From positions 1-36,583 of IMG/VR virus record IMGVR_UViG_3300044980_000018: 36,583 nucleotides of DNA; one strand, 5' to 3'. The DNA is from a virus. Position numbers and translations under genes: made by a program. Below, piece by piece: positions 36,235 through 36,583 of this stretch; within the stretch, counting starts at the first letter, position 1, and every line of letters starts with the position of its first letter. The notes below the pieces were generated by a model. It was not told the origin of the DNA, did no database searches, and worked only from the letters and a program-made list of their open reading frames with translations.

Positions 36235-36583
36235 ACCCGCGCATCGGGCAGGTCTACCGCAAGGCCAAGGCCGGCCCGGCGAGCGTGCTGGAGTTCGCCG
36301 AGATCGTCCGGTTCGAGCCCGATCCATGGGAGGACTGGCAACGCGACTTCCTACTCTGCGACGACGACCAGATCGCGCTGGCCTGTCATCGTGGCGCTGG
36401 CAAGTCGGCGGTCACGAGCGTCAAGGCGCTGTTCAAGATCGTCTCGCGGCCCGGGTTCTCGGTCCTAGCCGTCTCGCGCGCGGACGATGCCGCGATGCAG
36501 CTCACGGACTACGTGCATCGGCGCTACCGGATGCTCCCGGAGCCGCCGAAGACGGTCAAGAGCACTGACCACAAGCTCGCGCT
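36225..36583 (+). CDS. terL: Terminase large subunit, ATPase half (5' part; continues at 1-566)
   Basis: The N-terminal part of the packaging ATPase. DPWEDWQRDFL (residues 34-44) is the adenine-binding Q region, and LACHRGAGKSAV (52-63) is Walker A; VLAVSRADDAAMQL follows. The frame crosses the circular join without a break. No ATG or TTG lies in frame upstream of the Q region: an in-frame TAG is at 36192. CTG 36225, five bases after GGGAG, is the best start; GTG 36285 is the alternative but would remove 20 residues. CTG starts are rare, so the start is uncertain. It overlaps the lipoprotein gene by 10 bases. Confidence 0.9.
   Translation, partial: MQLDPRIGQVYRKAKAGPASVLEFAEIVRFEPDPWEDWQRDFLLCDDDQIALACHRGAGKSAVTSVKALFKIVSRPGFSVLAVSRADDAAMQLTDYVHRRYRMLPEPPKTVKSTDHKLA
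36457..36583. repeat. Right copy of exact 127-bp terminal repeat
   Basis: Identical to bases 1-127. Everything from 36457 duplicates the left end, so one copy should be removed before counting genes or making alignments. See the left copy for interpretation. Confidence 0.95.

Noticed and set aside
36457-36583. Interpretation of the 127-bp end repeat as a genuine direct terminal repeat
   Set aside because: It matches a common assembler k-mer length and cuts a gene in mid-frame; an assembly overlap on a circular molecule explains it better. Read depth could settle this.
1-36583. CRISPR array, insertion sequence, integrase or attachment site
   Set aside because: No regularly spaced repeats, transposase motifs or recombinase signatures were seen on either strand; tRNA genes here are phage genes, with no flanking repeat to suggest integration.

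Overview
The window is best read as one complete, circularly closed tailed-phage genome of 36,456 bp. The first 127 bases recur exactly as the last 127, and the terminase reading frame runs through this join. No bacterial housekeeping gene is present. Composition is uniformly GC-rich and genes are packed with ATGA, GTGA or TGATG overlaps. The structural set (portal, scaffold, capsid, head-tail adaptor, one fibre, a very large nozzle-like protein, three long internal or ejection-type proteins, no tape measure with tail-tube and sheath genes) points to a podovirus-like particle. The host cannot be read directly. A lipoprotein with Asp-Ala-Gly and Asp-Gly-Gly runs resembles secreted proteins of Myxococcota and suggests a GC-rich Gram-negative host, but this is only an inference. 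No integrase, DNA polymerase, RNA polymerase or recognisable endolysin was found.

Layout. (1) 35.4-36.58 kb joined to 0-4.3 kb, plus strand: packaging module. A sigma70-like promoter precedes a TerS-position gene with a GQSGNP motif, then a lipoprotein, then the ATPase half of the large terminase. The nuclease half is a separate gene 2.7 kb downstream, after ten small, mostly overlapping genes of unknown function. (2) 4.32-4.48 kb: tRNA-Asn(GUU) and tRNA-Tyr(GUA). (3) 4.5-24.6 kb, plus strand: portal, scaffold, major capsid protein, an endonuclease VII-like HNH gene flanked by hairpins, two related small virion proteins, head-tail adaptor, fibre, 1403-residue nozzle-like protein, three internal proteins (one with a JAMM/RadC-like HNHP motif) and small genes. 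(4) 24.6-28.2 kb, minus strand: a ten-gene leftward operon with a PD-(D/E)XK (RecE/DUF3799-like) exonuclease. (5) 28.2-28.32 kb: divergent control region with two consensus-like promoters and a predicted leaderless Cro/CI-type HTH gene. (6) 28.3-35.39 kb, plus strand: small Cys-rich or coiled-coil proteins, SF2 helicase, VRR-NUC nuclease, a strong terminator lying in the leader of the next operon, a two-TM protein, a VirE-type SF3-like replication ATPase, and a chain of microproteins that leads back to packaging.

Inferred logic: the divergent promoters drive recombination genes leftward and replication genes rightward. Read-through of the 32.55 kb terminator would gate the VirE replication gene. 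A separate promoter at 35.4 kb starts packaging and morphogenesis. The most unusual feature is the large terminase divided into two separately encoded domains with a block of small genes between them.
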